Below are positions 18,567 to 28,346 of a stretch of 64,000 nt of DNA, one piece after another (the stretch's first letter is position 1; every line of letters starts with the position of its first letter). The notes under the pieces are model-generated. The model worked only from the letters and a program-made list of their open reading frames with translations, searched no databases and was not told the origin of the DNA. Origin of the DNA: Tunturiibacter empetritectus (GTDB lineage Bacteria; Acidobacteriota; Terriglobia; Terriglobales; Acidobacteriaceae); assembly GCF_013410875.1 (NCBI RefSeq), contig NZ_JACCCU010000001.1:434001-498000 (forward strand), read 5' to 3'. Both the position numbers and the translations under genes were made by a program.

Positions 18567-19765
18567 ATGGCGCTGACCGATACGGAGATCAAAAGGCGAA
18601 GAAGAGAGACAAGCCCTACAAGCTGAGCGATGGCAGAAACTTCTATCTGTGGATCAGCTTTGGCGCTGGGCCTACAGGTACGAGGGAAAAGAAAAGCTCA
18701 TGACCTTCGGCAGATACCCAGAGGTATCGCTTGCGCTGGCCAGGAAGCGTAACGAAGAAGCTCGGACATTGCTGGCTGATGGTCTCGATCCCATGGCAGA
18801 ACGAAAGGCCAAGAAGATCGCGGATCAAGTTGCCGGCGAGACTCCTTCGCCAGTCTTGCGGATCGGTGGTTGGAGCATTGGCAGCAGGGGAAGAGTTCTC
18901 GCCATTTAGACTCGGTGCGCCGGCGGACTGCGGCCGACATCCTCCCCCGGCTGGGCCAACGCCCTATCGCCGAGATAGACGCATCTGAGCTGGTCGCGAT
19001 GACCAAAGCGATTGAGCAACGCGGAGCGGGTGATATCGCCAAACGAGCTCTACAAGTAGCGGCACAGGTCTTTCGGTATGCGATTGCGCATGGATACGCC
19101 ACTCGTAATCCCGCCGTTGAGTTTCGCCCGAGTACATCCTCAAGGCCACCCGCAAGACGAACTATGCTCGGGTGGATGCCAAGGAGCTACCAGACCTTCT
19201 TAGAAAGATAGAGGTCTATCAAGGGACGCATGTCACTCGACTCGCGATGAAACTCTTGGCACTGACATTCGTTCGAACGAGTGAATTAATCGAGGCGAAG
19301 TGGTTCGAATTCGATCTTGAAGGAGCCCGTTGGGATATTCCCTCCGAGCGCATGAAGATGCGTACCCCGCATATTGTGCCGCTGGCAAAGCAATCTTTAG
19401 AGATTCTGGATGTCTTGCGTGGACTGTCTGGGCATAGCGACTGGCTGTTCCCAGGCGATCGGAACCCGGCCAAACCGATGAGCAACAACACCATCCTCAA
19501 AGGGCTTGAGCGGATGGGGTACAAAGGCAAGATGACCGGGCACGGCTTCCGCGGGGTGGCCTCAACGATCTTGCACGAGCAGGAGTACTCACATGAGCAC
19601 ATAGAGCTCCAGCTTGCGCACTCCCCACGGAATGCAGTAAGCGCCTCCTACAATCATGCCCTCCATCTGAAGGCGCGAACAAAGATGATGCAGGACTGGG
19701 CGGACTTCCTGGAACAAACCCAACGCGGCGCCAAGGTCTTGGCCTTCCGGGAAGTGGTGGCATAG
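18567..19765 (+). pseudogene. P4-type tyrosine integrase, broken by four frameshifts
   Basis: The sequence begins MALTDTEIK at ATG 18567 and continues with family-typical pieces in shifting frames: KPYKLSDG; WRWAYRYEGKEKLMTFGRYPEVSLALAR; the core-binding domain with LGQRPIAEIDASELVAM; and a catalytic domain running to 19765. Shifts fall near 18595, 18650, 18850 and 19130. The catalytic residues survive in the last frame (Arg in FVRTSEL, HGFR, His in LAHSPRN, Tyr in ASYNHA). It lies directly downstream of the 3' end of tRNA-Ser, the standard site for this family, so it marks the left edge of an old integrated element that can no longer use its own integrase. Confidence 0.9.
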
Positions 19766-20597
19766 TCTCGATAATCAAATCGCAGCGCACTAAGCCGCAC
19801 CGTCGTCAGCCGGTCCGCCTGGTGGTGAGAGCTGATAGTGGCGCTGAATGAGTTTCCACGAAGCGGTCACGCCAAAGGTGACGTGACCAAGAGAGAAACG
19901 CGGGCTACAGCCCGCACAACCGCCCATAGGAGGCAATCATGCACACTCGCCAAAGTGTTGCTGCAAATCCGCTCGTTCAGTCTAAGCTCAACCAGGTCGC
20001 CCATTCGATCGCCTATGAAGCGTCGGTCCTGTTTATCAAAAGTGAAACGCTCACCCGTTGCATGCAAGCTCCCGCTCCGGCACATCCTATCGGGCCGCGG
20101 ACTGGAGGCCCAGGCAGACCAGATGCGTTGAGAGACGATCTCAGCCTCTGCAAGGGTTACGCCGAGACGCAATGCGATCTCGATGTAGCGCCAACGGTTC
20201 TGTGATTTTCCATAGAGACCCGCGAGAATTCTCCATTAAATTAGCTTTTCTTGCCCTGAGCACGATCTCCAGAGAAGCCGACACTCTTCGTCATTCTCAT
20301 CCGGGTAGATGATTTCTCCAAGTTGGGCAGCTGGAGAGATTTTTACGAGTGGTAAACATGTATGGTTCAAGGCGATTACGTATGTTCATTCGGTTGGTGC
20401 GGTTGGATCAGGTTTTTAGGGGCATTTGGCACACATAGCGTACAGAGCAACTCTTGTGTTTTATGAGGGCATTAGTTGGGTAGACCTAGAAAGGTTGTAA
20501 TAAACAGTCATAGGTAGATGGTGATATAGCCGATATTCTGTTGAGGAGCAAAGCGCGTGGCAAAACGACTTCCGGACCCTAGTGGATGGGGGAGGGT
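19766..20597. other. About 830 bases without a supported gene
   Basis: Only short, unconvincing open frames on both strands. Composition shifts to AT-rich after about 20200. I found no repeat of the tRNA-Ser 3' end here by eye. Confidence 0.5.
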
Positions 20598-21506
20598 CTA
20601 CTGTACCCGTTGTAACGTCTGTGACACAAAAGTGCTTAGAAGCGCACTAAACGTCTGAGCTCCTTGCGGTTCTAAGTGCATTACGTCCACAAAGTTGCTT
20701 GGATCATTACGCAAGGCCGCATACTCAGAGGAGCTGAAGTCAATTACCGGAGCTTTGGGCAGAAGAGCTCGGACAGTTGTGTTGTATGTTTCATAATCCG
20801 CCCTGTGCAGTTGATAGAACCCCTCGTAAATGGGGGGGACGACATAAACGATCGCTGCACCTTGGCTTTGCAAATTAAGAATCATCTCGCGGTAATGTTT
20901 TAGGGCAACGGGATCGATTGTGAACAAATCAGGATTAAGTTCCCAATGTTCGAGGTTTTTTTGTTTGTGATAGTTGTAATGACCGTTCGGTGCAATGTCG
21001 ACAAAATCTGTCTCGCGATGAGCTGCACGGAGCGCGTACGCCACTTCTTGAATGTACAAATGGAAGCTAGCTACGGACTCAGCCGTCGTGGTTGAGTCTA
21101 GTCCACCCTTTACCTCGTGGTTTGCCGTAATAATCGGGACAAGTGCGAAAACAGCGATCTTGTAATGCCCACGCAAAAGAGCTTGATCCAAAACGAGTCT
21201 CTCTTCTGCGGAGTCCGCGCCATCGATAGCTAGATTGTAGATTTGAGCGCCTCCGAGATTTGGAACATCCCAGTTTGCGATCGACGATGGACCAATGATC
21301 AGTCCGCCAAAGTTGGCGGGAATGTAACGCTTACTCATGAGAAACTTTGCTTTTCTTCCATTTGTGATGACGGCCACGGAAAGCTTGCGTCCTACCGGAT
21401 CGCGCCATAAACCGTAAGGGTCTAACATGCAAGCGAGGGCGCAGTTGGCTATCGCAACAGTGAAAATCGTAGCAAGAGTGATGGTATTCCAGCTGCAAGA
21501 ATTCAT
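20598..21506 (-). CDS. SGNH/AlgX-like periplasmic acyltransfer partner
   Basis: 302 residues with an N-terminal membrane anchor. The GPSSIANWDVP motif near residue 70 corresponds to the G-x-S block of SGNH-like proteins, and a DVMHLEPQGAQ motif near the end supplies the Asp-x-x-His pair (DxMH). Such proteins accompany MBOAT acyltransferases and complete O-acylation of polysaccharides in the periplasm. It starts nine bases after the MBOAT stop, so they form one operon. Confidence 0.75.
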   Translation of the reverse strand: MNSCSWNTITLATIFTVAIANCALACMLDPYGLWRDPVGRKLSVAVITNGRKAKFLMSKRYIPANFGGLIIGPSSIANWDVPNLGGAQIYNLAIDGADSAEERLVLDQALLRGHYKIAVFALVPIITANHEVKGGLDSTTTAESVASFHLYIQEVAYALRAAHRETDFVDIAPNGHYNYHKQKNLEHWELNPDLFTIDPVALKHYREMILNLQSQGAAIVYVVPPIYEGFYQLHRADYETYNTTVRALLPKAPVIDFSSSEYAALRNDPSNFVDVMHLEPQGAQTFSALLSTFVSQTLQRVQ

Positions 21507-21515
21507 CGGTAGACC

Positions 21516-22952
21516 TCAAAAAGCAAAATATACGAATGGCTTGACTACGTTGGAATTCAAATAAAACAACGAAAACAACATGCAGGCCGAAGTCGTTGCC
21601 GAATTGAGGAGTGTCGGTTTAAAACTGACTGACAGTTGGTCGGTGGATTTACCTAAAAACGCGGCTCCAATGCCTGCAGCCTGGGAGAGGGAAAAAACCA
21701 CAAACATGACTCCTGTACCGACCCCCACACCATTCATCTTATGGAGGTTCTCAACGCCAAAGATGTTCTGCAAACTGAATAAATGCGGCAGATAGCTGAA
21801 TGCAGTCCATAAATTCGGTGAGCGAAAAAAAACAAAAGCAATGTCGAAGACTGCAAGAGTCATTAGCCAAGATGCCAATCCTGGGACTGCTGGCATCTTT
21901 TTTTTTCGCCAAAATTGGTTTACGGCCAAAGCCACGCCGTGGATAGCGCCGAAGATGACGAAGGTCCAATTGGATCCATGCCAAAGCCCCGCAATCGTCA
22001 TCGCAACCATAGTAGCAATTGCAGACGTGTAGAGTGTGACGCGTCCAAACGACCTCACAAGAGGAGTGTAGATGTAAGTGGTAATGAATGACGTAAGGGA
22101 GATATGCCAGCGCTGCCAATATTCAATAATTGAGCTAGCTCTTAGGGGGGCATCGAAGTTGCGTGGTATCTCAATGCCAAAAAACAAGGCTGAAGCGATA
22201 GCCATGTCGGAATAACCGCTAAAGTCGAAGTAGATCTGTAATGCATATGCTGTTGCGAAGGCCCACGCCTCTATTGTGGATAGGCTTGAAATGTTGCTGA
22301 AGCCATAATCGGCGGCTTTCGCAAAGGCATCGGCAAGTACGACCTTCTTGATAAGACCCAGGGAGAAGAGGTATAGGGCACGAGCAAACAAATCGGCCGA
22401 AGGTCCAGCACGTTCATTCAGAATAGGAAATTGATGGATGATGCGTTTAGACCTGCTGATAGGACCTGATATGACATACGGAAAAAATGAAACGAAAGTG
22501 GCGTGGTCAAAGAGACTGCTGGGAGGGATCAACCCTTCGTAGCAATCAACTAAATACATGATTTGCGTGATGGTAAAAAAACTAATTCCGAGAGGAAAAG
22601 CGAAGTTTGGAATGCGGAGATGATCGACGAGATAAGGAATGCTGCCAAAAAAGAAATTTAGATATTTGAAGACGCAAAGGAAACCGACATTGAGGATCAA
22701 ACCAAGTTGAAGTATTCTTTTACGTCGAAGTCCAGCAGCTTGCCCGATCCATTGTGAAAGTTGCCAGTTTACCAGAATTGAGCCCAACAGATATGGCAAA
22801 TAGGACGGTTTTGACCATGCGTAAAAACAAATCGATGCCAGCAAAATACATGTTTGAGGGATTTTCGGAATCGAAAAGCGTTGAGCCAGGAGATAAAAGG
22901 CGAAACTTACCGGTAAAAAGAGGAGGATGTATTGAAAAGAGCTAAAGTTCAT
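21516..22952 (-). CDS. MBOAT-family O-acyltransferase (AlgI/DltB-like)
   Basis: 478 residues with about eleven membrane helices. The family motifs YWQRWHISLT (His283) and GLWHGSNWT (catalytic His325), and the SGYSDMAIA stretch, are intact. MBOAT proteins pass acyl groups from a cytoplasmic carrier across the membrane to a surface polymer. Neighbours are FkbH, an acyl carrier protein and an SGNH protein, all on this strand, so the donor is probably an ACP-bound short acyl unit rather than acetyl-CoA. Confidence 0.92.
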   Translation of the reverse strand: MNFSSFQYILLFLPVSFAFYLLAQRFSIPKIPQTCILLASICFYAWSKPSYLPYLLGSILVNWQLSQWIGQAAGLRRKRILQLGLILNVGFLCVFKYLNFFFGSIPYLVDHLRIPNFAFPLGISFFTITQIMYLVDCYEGLIPPSSLFDHATFVSFFPYVISGPISRSKRIIHQFPILNERAGPSADLFARALYLFSLGLIKKVVLADAFAKAADYGFSNISSLSTIEAWAFATAYALQIYFDFSGYSDMAIASALFFGIEIPRNFDAPLRASSIIEYWQRWHISLTSFITTYIYTPLVRSFGRVTLYTSAIATMVAMTIAGLWHGSNWTFVIFGAIHGVALAVNQFWRKKKMPAVPGLASWLMTLAVFDIAFVFFRSPNLWTAFSYLPHLFSLQNIFGVENLHKMNGVGVGTGVMFVVFSLSQAAGIGAAFLGKSTDQLSVSFKPTLLNSATTSACMLFSLFYLNSNVVKPFVYFAF

Positions 22953-23029
22953 CGGAGTGCTCCTCTAGAGTCGGTGATAAGTGCTATCAAACGAGGTAAT
23001 GATCCGTTCCAAATTAGTGGAAATCGACA

Positions 23030-23272
23030 TTACTTTACGCGCATTTTGGCATCAATAAGGTCCAAGAGATCGCCGACGTTCTTAAGCTCTTCTAGCTCGC
23101 CGAGGGCGAACTTAATTTTATATCTCGTCTCGATCGCAGTAACAAGATCGATATGTGCTAAAGAGTCCCAGCCCTCCACGTTATAGGCACTTGACTCACG
23201 AGTAATAATGAGTGTGGGCGAATCAAAGACATCGCGAAAAATTTCTTGTACTTCGGGCAAACGATCATCCAT
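23030..23272 (-). CDS. Acyl carrier protein
   Basis: 80 residues from ATG 23272; the longer open frame upstream overlaps FkbH and is ignored. The phosphopantetheine attachment site is Ser37 in GWDSLAHIDL. It overlaps the FkbH stop by 8 bp, indicating translational coupling. It is probably charged by the FkbH protein and read by the MBOAT acyltransferase. Confidence 0.9.
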   Translation of the reverse strand: MDDRLPEVQEIFRDVFDSPTLIITRESSAYNVEGWDSLAHIDLVTAIETRYKIKFALGELEELKNVGDLLDLIDAKMRVK

Positions 23273-25061
23273 TGATTGGCTCCAGAATCCTGATGTGGCG
23301 GCTGCGGACAGAGTAGTTTGTGATACTAAGTGACCAAACGGAAGCGCCAGTGGTTTGGTCACTTGACACCATTGAAAAGCCGAGTTTTTGATAATGATCC
23401 TTAACCATGCCGTTTTTTGCGGTGGGCAAATAGTATCCAAAGATTATCTCGACACCGCGATTTCTGGCGCGCTCCACTAGACCATCTAGCATGCCGATTT
23501 CCATTTCGCGTTTGAGGACACGGCAACTCATGAGCCAAAGATCCAGATGAAGCTCTCGCCCTCTAATCGTTCCGAGAACTACCGAGATCAAACCATTGTC
23601 GCCGAAGCGATCGATGAGTTTTCCGTAGATTCCAATGTGCTTGCCACTGCTGATTGTGGCTTCGACTTCCGCTAGCGTGTAGCGTCGTGTGGTTAAGTTA
23701 AATTGGTTCGATTTGTTCGTAAGCTGCGCAATACGTTCCATGTACGTGGAGTTGAATACGTCTATCTCTGCACACATCTCAAGCGAGTCAAGATATTCCC
23801 CGTAGTCAGCAAACTTACTCATAAGCGTTGAGCGCTGCATATTTTCTTGATACAGTTTTGCCCTAGTGAGATCTTCTTTTCCGAGCGATAGCTGTTCAAA
23901 ATAACGGTGCGATTCGATAATAGTGGCATATCGAGTCACATCATTTCCGACGTTCGGGACTGCTATGCCTGGGATCTGGGCCTCAACGATAGCGCGTTCG
24001 GCAGGGTTATCGTCAACAAATACAAAACTATCCACACCAAGCTGAAGCTCCTCAGCTATGCTGAAAATGTTTTCGTGCTTCGGCTCCCAGTTCGCTTTGA
24101 ATGCGGAGAAGTGCTCCAACTTGAGAACAGAGTCTGGATGCACGAATCCTTGCTTAGCAACCTCCTCATTGTTCTTGGAACATACCGCGAGTAAGATGCC
24201 GCGCTCACGCAAGGACAAGCAGTATTCCTGGAAGGCCGTGTAGGCCTCCGCGATCGGAGTCTCGCGTCCGAGTACGATCTTGTCGGGGCCATCGTCTCCA
24301 ATGATACCGCCCCATAGGGTGTTATCTAAATCTAAAACAAGCACCTTGCGAGTACGCCCGTATGTGGCACGGATGAGTGCCGCGAGAGACGTCGCAATTG
24401 CAAAGCTGCCCTCGATCGTATTGGCTATTTTGTACCGATACCATCGTTCCGGATCGGACCAGCGATCAAGTCCAATGCGAGCAGAAATGCTGCACAGATC
24501 TTGTAACGCAAGCGTTGGATTGGCACGTGCTTCCAAAACAAAACGATGGTTCATCTCGTTAATGAAGCGTGTCGTTCCTCCGGCACTTGCAGCATCGAGA
24601 TTTCCCAGAATTGCGTTCCCAGGCAGCTCGAAGTTGTTCTGTACAATCTGACAACCGACTATATTAGTGAGTGAGTCCCAAACGGCCTGGTAACGGACAA
24701 TCTCACTTTCGACTAGCTCAGAGAAATACTTTTCGGAACAGCTAACAGGCGGAAGTTTACGGATGTTTAAAGCACAAGTGTGAACGTAAACTAAATCTGG
24801 CTTAAAAGCTACGATAGTTTCCGGCTCTAACACCGCATCCTCATAGAATCTTCCATACTCTCCTTGATAAAAGATTGGTCGGAACCCGTTTTGCAACAAT
24901 AAGATCTCCAACAGATCCGCGAGCTCATTCGTAGTGGTTCCACTCAAAATGGCGATTCGTATCTCTTTAAGATCTGTGCAGGCGAGCAACTGCCGACGTA
25001 ATTTCTTACGTTGAAAAATGATGCTCTCCAGTGCAAAATTGCAAAGGGCAGTTGGCTGCAT
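23265..25061 (-). CDS. FkbH-like HAD-IIIC protein (acyl loading onto ACP)
   Basis: 598 residues. An N-terminal region of about 230 residues precedes a HAD domain with DLDNTLWGG (nucleophile Asp244, acid/base Asp246) and FVDDNPAER. A GNAT-like C-terminal domain of about 420-590 contains LTNKSNQFNLTTRRYT. FkbH relatives take the glyceryl unit of 1,3-bisphosphoglycerate, dephosphorylate it and load it on an ACP. The next gene is an ACP, followed by MBOAT and SGNH genes, so glyceryl or a related three-carbon acyl group is the likely cargo. Confidence 0.88.
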   Translation of the reverse strand: MQPTALCNFALESIIFQRKKLRRQLLACTDLKEIRIAILSGTTTNELADLLEILLLQNGFRPIFYQGEYGRFYEDAVLEPETIVAFKPDLVYVHTCALNIRKLPPVSCSEKYFSELVESEIVRYQAVWDSLTNIVGCQIVQNNFELPGNAILGNLDAASAGGTTRFINEMNHRFVLEARANPTLALQDLCSISARIGLDRWSDPERWYRYKIANTIEGSFAIATSLAALIRATYGRTRKVLVLDLDNTLWGGIIGDDGPDKIVLGRETPIAEAYTAFQEYCLSLRERGILLAVCSKNNEEVAKQGFVHPDSVLKLEHFSAFKANWEPKHENIFSIAEELQLGVDSFVFVDDNPAERAIVEAQIPGIAVPNVGNDVTRYATIIESHRYFEQLSLGKEDLTRAKLYQENMQRSTLMSKFADYGEYLDSLEMCAEIDVFNSTYMERIAQLTNKSNQFNLTTRRYTLAEVEATISSGKHIGIYGKLIDRFGDNGLISVVLGTIRGRELHLDLWLMSCRVLKREMEIGMLDGLVERARNRGVEIIFGYYLPTAKNGMVKDHYQKLGFSMVSSDQTTGASVWSLSITNYSVRSRHIRILEPING

Positions 25062-25710
25062 GTTTCACCTATTAAAGTGTCTAAAAGCTACCACAGCACC
25101 AAATAGCTTCAACCCGTAAAGAAGCGATAATAAGAATAATTCCACATACGGATGGCAACGTATCGAAAGTAACCAATCTGGATGTATAGGGTACCCAGGC
25201 TTACTGCAGATCTAAACCCGTGCCTCTCTCTATGGAAGCGCAAAACGCGTTTCACCGAGAACTTAGCTCTGTCTAAGCGATCTGCCCTTGACTGGAAAGA
25301 CCGTCATAGATCCCGCCAAGAGCAGATCGTCAACGTTGCTGACAGGGGAAGATCAGTCGGCGTAGGAAGGTCTCGGAAGAGAAAAGCCAGATCCCGCTTA
25401 TTGTTAAAATTTCGATGAGGCTTTCAGATTTGAGACATCACCTGCCAATCCAAAACGTTCGGTAGAGTACCTTCTAGTATCCAGAGCGCAAAGGACAGCT
25501 GAAGCAGATTCACGCCCATCCTGGCAGGCTTGGATACGTCTGATACCTGTCCAAGCTCATATGTAAACTGCAACTTACTCAGCCTGGGTTAGTTATATGA
25601 TTCTATGAGCCTTTTGCGCATGCAATCTCCTAAGCAGATTGGCCACGGCAATCCTTGGTGGACGCATGTGGAAAGCTAAAGCTCCTGTTTGAATGTGTTT
25701 GGGTCGAGTA
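25062..25710. other. About 650 bases without a supported gene
   Basis: Divergent region between FkbH and the imuA remnant. The only open frame (25182-25418) is arginine/lysine-rich without a ribosome binding site or family features. Confidence 0.5.
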
Positions 25711-25727
25711 CAAACAAAATTTGTTTG
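25711..25727. promoter_or_regulatory. 8-1-8 palindrome upstream of the imuA remnant
   Basis: CAAACAAA-A-TTTGTTTG, perfect arms, centred 56 bases before the imuA-like start codon. Its position fits an operator, possibly of a LexA-type repressor, but the lineage's LexA box is not known to me. Confidence 0.4.
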
Positions 25728-25774
25728 GTGGAGTGTCGCAATAGCAGTTAGGCGAAGATAAAGCGAATCTACTA

Positions 25775-26160
25775 ATGGCTACCGATCGTGCAGTCCGTTT
25801 TCAGATCGAAACAAAGTTGGCTCAGCGTGTACCTGCTGTCCTGACATTTAAGATCAAGCATGCCCCAGGGCTTTCGCCAGCGGTATGACTACAGTAGATG
25901 AGATCGTAGGCGGCGGAATTCCGCGTGGCTGCATCACCGAGGTCGGCGAAGCAGCTCGCCCAGGAAAACTTCCTTTGCTCTATCGGCTCTCGCTTCTATT
26001 ACGCGACTCGGCAACTCCTGTGCGTGGGTGGATGGAATGATGCACTCTCCCCGGAAAGCCGCCGCAACGGCGGGCTATGGAGCTGAGGCGTTTGCTCTGG
26101 CTCCGTGTGTTTGCCGATCGTGGAAAGAAAGTGGCAGATAAGGTATTGCTTCACCACAGT
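25775..26160 (+). pseudogene. imuA-like (RecA/SulA-type) SOS mutagenesis gene, decayed
   Basis: Fragments in shifting frames spell the start of an ImuA protein: MATDRAVRFQIETKLAQRVPAVLT from ATG 25775, then after a shift VDEIVGGGIPRGCITEV, then CAWVDGM and ALSPES-like pieces and RVFADRGKK. At least two frameshifts and several in-frame stops are present. Intact ImuA works with ImuB and DnaE2 in error-prone repair; neither partner is here, and the gene is truncated. Confidence 0.7.
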
Positions 26161-26454
26161 TATTTACCGATGAATCTACCCGGGTCAATAGACGGTGGGC
26201 CTTGATTGGAAAAGACACCACCTCGTCTTAGGTCTGATTTCCAACGCAGCCCAAAAGGCAAACACAGGAGCAAGACAAAAACAGAAAATAAAGTCAGGTA
26301 TTTGGCGCATTCATTCTCCATTGATGCAGCGCTCATCGTAAGAGCGACTTCATCGCGCTTAGATTTAGAAGACGTGCCGTGAATTTCGCTGTGCATCGGC
26401 GACCGTTCTCCTGCGAACGAAGGAACGGCTTCGCCGGGCATAAAATAATCGCGG

Positions 26455-27135
26455 TTACGATTTTGGACCTTGCATTAAAGCAAAGTGGCCGCCTTGGTCG
26501 TTTGTGGCCTGCAAAATGCGTGAGCCTCCGGGTACGTCCATGGGAGGCGGAATACTTTACCGCCGGCGTCAATCACACGTTTCTGCGCGGCCTCGATGTC
26601 GTCGACGGTGAAGTAGAACTGCCAATGCGGCGGAATACCTTCGGGCATGCCGGGACCTTTACGATTCATCATTCCGCCGGTATAGAGGGGCTTGTCGGTC
26701 CGGAAGGTTTGATAGGTACCCATGGCGCCCATGTCGTGCGCAAAGTCCTTCTGCCAGCCGTAATGCCTGAAGTAATAATCGAAGGCTTTTGATGCGTCAT
26801 CGGTGAGCAGTTCGTGTCAGCCCACGTTGCCCGCTGCCATTTGATCGAGACGTGGTGGAGCATCTTGCTTTCCGGGTTCGAAGAGCAGGTGTTTCACCTT
26901 TTGCGGGTCCAGCACGACGGCGAAACGGCCGACACTAGGGATATCCTGGGCGGGTTTTACGATAGTTCCGCCATCGACTGTTACAGTCTTCAGTTCTTCA
27001 TCGAGTTTTGCGGTGTGAATATGGCCCATCCACTCAGGTGGTAGCTCAGGCGCACCGGCGCCAGCCCAGGTCATCATGCCGCCGACGTCTTTGCCGCCTT
27101 TGCCAAAGAAGCTGAAGTAGTTCGCCCGATGCAGG
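26455..27135 (-). pseudogene. Two-domain VOC-family (glyoxalase-like) protein, frameshifted
   Basis: On the minus strand, NYFSFFGKGGKDVGGMMTWAG leads into a first VOC repeat ending FEPGKQDAPPRL. After a shift near 26820 a second repeat runs (DMGAMGTYQTFRTDKPLYTGGMMN, PHWQFYFTVDDIEAA). Near 26540 another shift is needed to read the normal ending PGGSRILQATNDQGGHFALMQG and stop at 26455. The 5' end is not defined. A small ORF at 26160-26441 beyond it is not convincing. Confidence 0.75.
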
Positions 27136-27274
27136 TATTTCTATCAAGCCTCCAGCAGATCCACGATCGGTTTCAACTTGACGAAGGCTGGGATTGTCGT
27201 GGCTCGAAACGAGTGAAGCAAAAACGCTCAACGCGATGGTGAGCAGGTGGTCAAGCAGCTTAGCTTTCAGCAAG

Positions 27275-28297
27275 TCAGGTGTAATTGAGCGAGCAAACAC
27301 ACCTCTGACATGTGGGGTTTTGGGCGATGTCTAATGTACGCCTGAATTGCTGCGCCTCTTCAGAATTGATGGCGTCTTCTAATGAGCCCCTCTCAACTGT
27401 GCCAATCTTACGATGAAAAAAGCAAGGCCTAATAGACCCGTCGACCTCCATTACCGCGGAAACCCAGGGTGCATTGCAGACAGGCGACTCTGGCGTCAGC
27501 TCGCCCAGATGCTCGCGAAATCGGCGCACGATATGTCGTAGCTTCTCGGGAGGCTCTACGATGTAGCGTTGAGCGATTTCGTCGCGGAATTGTTCGAGCA
27601 GCAATTCAATCTCGACTTCAAGGCCCGCTATTTCTGACCGTGTCAGCGCAACCTCGCTCTGCCGTTCGCCGGGCCAAATGAGGTCTCGGTTGAATGCGTG
27701 CGACGATACGTCAGTCGCCAGAAAAGAGATGGAATCAAAGCCCAGCCGCTTCGCCGCGGCTACCGTCTCCCGCAAAAAAAGAAAGTTGGCACGCTGCACG
27801 GTGCTGCGGGCTTGGATCGGCATACCGGGCCGATGGCACCGAATTGCTGCTATGCCCGCCCGAATCAGATCAAATCCTCGAGTGACCCGCCTAATGCCGT
27901 CATGGACCACTTCTGGGCCGTCAAGCGAAATGATGATTTCATCCACGGACCTTGCTACGATATTCGCTCGTTTCTCAAGCAACAGTCCGGTAGTTAGAAG
28001 AGTAACTCGGACCTCGCAGCTCTTGAGGAAGCTACATAGTGCTTCAAAGTTCGAGTGAAGCAGGGGCTCGCCGCCAGTCAGTACGACCTGCTGTACCTCC
28101 AAAGCCATAATGGAGTCACGGTGGTGCTTGAAGCTTGCAAGGTCGAGCCCCAAGCCAGGCGGCCTTTTCCAAATATCGCACATAAGACAGCGGCAGTTGC
28201 AGTTCTCATGCAGGTTCAGCAATAAAATTGGAAGCGATGTGAGCTTATGCGGCAACGTGTGAGAAAGTTGCGTCTTTGCTTCCAATTCAACTGACAT
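27275..28297 (-). CDS. Radical SAM protein with SPASM-like C-terminal cysteines
   Basis: 340 residues from ATG 28297, preceded by AGGAGAT; the open frame extends upstream to 28483 but overlaps the previous gene. The cluster motif is Cys33-x3-Cys37-x2-Cys40 (CNCRCLMC), with GGEPLL at the SAM site. C-terminal cysteines (VCNAPW, RPCFFH, CQRCVC) suggest auxiliary iron-sulfur clusters. Such proteins often modify peptides or small precursors. It is the last gene of the eight-gene radical SAM operon. Confidence 0.88.
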   Translation of the reverse strand: MSVELEAKTQLSHTLPHKLTSLPILLLNLHENCNCRCLMCDIWKRPPGLGLDLASFKHHRDSIMALEVQQVVLTGGEPLLHSNFEALCSFLKSCEVRVTLLTTGLLLEKRANIVARSVDEIIISLDGPEVVHDGIRRVTRGFDLIRAGIAAIRCHRPGMPIQARSTVQRANFLFLRETVAAAKRLGFDSISFLATDVSSHAFNRDLIWPGERQSEVALTRSEIAGLEVEIELLLEQFRDEIAQRYIVEPPEKLRHIVRRFREHLGELTPESPVCNAPWVSAVMEVDGSIRPCFFHRKIGTVERGSLEDAINSEEAQQFRRTLDIAQNPTCQRCVCSLNYT

Positions 28298-28346
28298 GGC
28301 ATCTCCTGCGACAAAGTTATGTATGGTAGTGGGTTCGTTGACATGG

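Noticed and set aside
25182..25418. 78-codon Arg/Lys-rich frame upstream of the imuA remnant
   Set aside because: No start signal, no family features, and it lies in a region of decayed sequence.
26160..26441. 93-codon minus-strand frame with one hydrophobic stretch
   Set aside because: Lies between two pseudogenes, has no ribosome binding site or recognisable family, and the rest of it is low-complexity.
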